From: RH-AL1 sp965214415
GTDB lineage: Bacteria > Pseudomonadota > Alphaproteobacteria > Rhizobiales > Beijerinckiaceae
Reading direction: 5' to 3'
Assembly: GCA_965214415.1 (NCBI GenBank)
Contig: CBDCBQ010000003.1
Location: 3,720,001 to 3,784,000 of the forward strand
Length of the DNA: 64,000 nucleotides
Both the position numbers and the translations under genes were made by a program. Below are positions 62,534 through 64,000 of the stretch, in pieces (positions within the stretch are counted from its first letter, which is position 1; each line of letters opens with the position of its first letter). Under the pieces are notes generated by a model that did no database searches, was not told where the DNA came from, and was given only the letters and a program-made list of their open reading frames with translations.

Positions 62534-63048
62534 CGCGCGGCCAGCTCGGCGAGACGACGCGCCGCGCCGCGATGCTGCGCATGCGTGATCGCGACCGCCA
62601 GTGCATCGGCGGCGTCGGCACCGGCGATGTCGGCGAGCGGCAGAATCACCTTCACCATCATCTGCACCTGGCCCTTTTCGGCGTGACCCACGCCGGTCAC
62701 GGTCTTCTTGATGAGGTTGGCGGCATATTCGGCGACGGGAAGACCGGCGAGCGCCGGCGCGAGAAGCGCGATGCCGCGCGCCTGGCCGAGCTTCAGCGCG
62801 GATTGCGGGTCGCGGTTGACGAAGGTCTCCTCGACCGCCGCCTCGTGCGGACCATGCGCGGCGACCACCGCTTGCAGCCCGATATAGAGGCTCGCCAAAC
62901 GCGCGGCGAGCGCGTCCGAGCTGTCCGAGCGTACGGTGCCGCAGGCGACGAAGGCGAGGCGCGTGCCGTCCGCGTCGACGATGCCCCAGCCGGTGGCGCG
63001 CAAGCCGGGATCGATACCGAGAATGCGGACGGCGCGCTCGTTTGCCAT
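62530..63048 (-). CDS. ruvC: Crossover junction endodeoxyribonuclease RuvC
   Basis: 172 residues. RuvC cuts Holliday junctions. The four acidic catalytic residues are visible in RILGIDPGLRATGWG, AAVEETFVN and the closing DAADALAVAITHA. It begins 15 bases after the dnaA stop on the same strand, so the two are probably co-transcribed; no strong ribosome site is seen in the short gap. Confidence 0.95.
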   Translation of the reverse strand: MANERAVRILGIDPGLRATGWGIVDADGTRLAFVACGTVRSDSSDALAARLASLYIGLQAVVAAHGPHEAAVEETFVNRDPQSALKLGQARGIALLAPALAGLPVAEYAANLIKKTVTGVGHAEKGQVQMMVKVILPLADIAGADAADALAVAITHAQHRGAARRLAELAAR

Positions 63049-63063
63049 GGGACCGGTCGAGAC

Positions 63064-64000
63064 CTAGTCCAGCAGCATCCGCTTCAACAGCTCGACCTCG
63101 TCTTGCAGCGTACGATCGCTGCCGGTCAGGCCCTCGATCTTGCGAACGGCATGCAGCACGGTCGTGTGGTCGCGCCCGCCGAAGCGGCGACCGATCTCGG
63201 GCAGGCTGCGCAGCGTGAGCACCTTCGAAAGGTACATCGCGATCTGACGTGGCCGAACCACGTTGGCGGTACGCCGCGACGAGAGGATGTCGGCGCGGCT
63301 CACGTTGTAGTGCGTCGCGACGAGCTTCTGGATGTCCTCGATCTTAACGCGCTTGGGCTCGCGCGTGCGGACAAGATCACGGATCGCGACCTCCGCGGTC
63401 TCGACCGTGAGCGCCGATTGCGTAAGGGAAGCGTGTGCCATCAAACGATTGATCGCGCCATCGAGATCGCGGCCGTTGGTCTCGATGACCGAGGCGACGT
63501 AGGCGATGACGGCGGGCGGCACGTCGAAGGTCGGCACGTTGACGCGCACCGCCGTGACCCGCGACTCGAGCATGCGCACACGCAGCGCCTCGTCGAGCGC
63601 GCCGATCTCCACGACGAGACCGCCCGAGAGCCGGGAACGGACCCGTTCCTCGAGCGTCTCGAGATCGGCGGGCGGCCTGTCGGCCGCGATGACGATCTGC
63701 TTTTGGGCATCGATCAGCGCGTTGATCGTGTGGCAGAACTCGGTCTGGATCGATTTGCCCTGCAGAAATTGCACGTCATCGATGACGAGTACGTCGATCC
63801 CGCGCAGGCGCTCCTTGAAGGCCAGCGCCGTCTGCGCCTTCAGCGCGAGCACGAACCCGTACATGAACTTCTCCGCCGTCAGGTAGATCACGCGGCGCTT
63901 CGCTGCCGTGACGGCATGTGCCACGGCCTGAAGCAGATGGGTCTTGCCGAGCCCGACGGACGCGTGGATGTAGAGCGGGTTGTAGTGCAGAGCCTCGCCA
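63064..64000 (-). CDS. dnaA: Chromosomal replication initiator DnaA (5' end outside the window)
   Basis: About 312 C-terminal residues are present. The visible part begins in the AAA+ domain: YIHASVGLGKTH with Walker A, LVIDDVQFLQGK with Walker B, sensor 2 RDLDGAINRLMA, and domain IV with the DNA-binding signature SLPEIGRRFGGRDHTTVLHA near the end. The protein binds DnaA boxes at oriC and opens the duplex. The gene runs off the right edge. It precedes ruvC and ruvA, an unusual order. Confidence 0.97.
   Translation of the reverse strand, partial: GEALHYNPLYIHASVGLGKTHLLQAVAHAVTAAKRRVIYLTAEKFMYGFVLALKAQTALAFKERLRGIDVLVIDDVQFLQGKSIQTEFCHTINALIDAQKQIVIAADRPPADLETLEERVRSRLSGGLVVEIGALDEALRVRMLESRVTAVRVNVPTFDVPPAVIAYVASVIETNGRDLDGAINRLMAHASLTQSALTVETAEVAIRDLVRTREPKRVKIEDIQKLVATHYNVSRADILSSRRTANVVRPRQIAMYLSKVLTLRSLPEIGRRFGGRDHTTVLHAVRKIEGLTGSDRTLQDEVELLKRMLLD

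Overview
The window comes from a high-GC alphaproteobacterium, most likely of the order Hyphomicrobiales (Rhizobiales). The evidence is gene content and order: a rimP-nusA-ylxR-infB-rbfA-truB operon, an fxsA / Tim44-like / mltA / smr block, a circularly permuted ATP-grasp plus alpha-E pair, a one-chain indolepyruvate oxidoreductase, plant-type GshA, and the dispersed palindromes common in this order. I cannot fix the genus. Nearly every base lies in tightly packed protein genes. I saw no rRNA, tRNA, CRISPR array, intact insertion sequence or prophage.

1-6.4 kb: the end of a polysaccharide deacetylase gene, a polyamine-type ABC transporter (potABC order, binding protein not in view), a GNAT acetyltransferase, an O-antigen ligase-like membrane protein and a class I fructose-bisphosphate aldolase. 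6.5-14.9 kb: a parDE-like toxin-antitoxin pair whose toxin is frameshifted; a three-gene operon of CP-ATP-grasp, alpha-E and the urease GTPase UreG; a TolC-type channel; arginase; a fatty acid hydroxylase; and a YghU-type glutathione transferase. 15.1-23.1 kb: an uncharacterised two-gene operon, a ceramide-glucosyltransferase-like enzyme, indolepyruvate ferredoxin oxidoreductase followed by two TonB-like proteins, and cyanase.

23.1-25.1 kb is an AT-richer insertion-like segment with an unusual lipase, an unknown ORF and a decayed second copy of the 3' end of ftsK. Next come ftsK (without the usual membrane domain), a double CDGSH protein, and a glycerol regulon (glpR-glpD-glpK-glpF) with two GlpR-type operators. 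33-41 kb holds an M14 carboxypeptidase, a DbpA-like RNA helicase, a DUF2314 protein, a hybrid histidine kinase, a heavily broken caspase/Sel1 gene and a DUF3429 protein.

41-48.7 kb is the translation/transcription operon rimP-nusA-ylxR-infB-rbfA-truB, with a promoter, a leader hairpin and a 26-bp tandem repeat between rimP and nusA. 48.8-64 kb carries mostly housekeeping genes: rpmB, fxsA, a Tim44-like gene, mltA, smr, two solitary Flp pilins, an exported MsrB-MsrA pair, ubiA, rsmE, gshA, an aminopeptidase P, and a dnaA-ruvC-ruvA run entering from the right edge.

Functional themes are recycling of small nitrogen compounds (arginase releases urea, UreG matures urease, cyanase yields ammonia and CO2), glycerol catabolism, envelope and lipid modification, and oxidative-stress repair. 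No single locus is clearly a new system. The most unusual places are the UreG/ATP-grasp/alpha-E operon, the cynS-ftsK island, the glpR start region and the dnaA-ruvCA arrangement.
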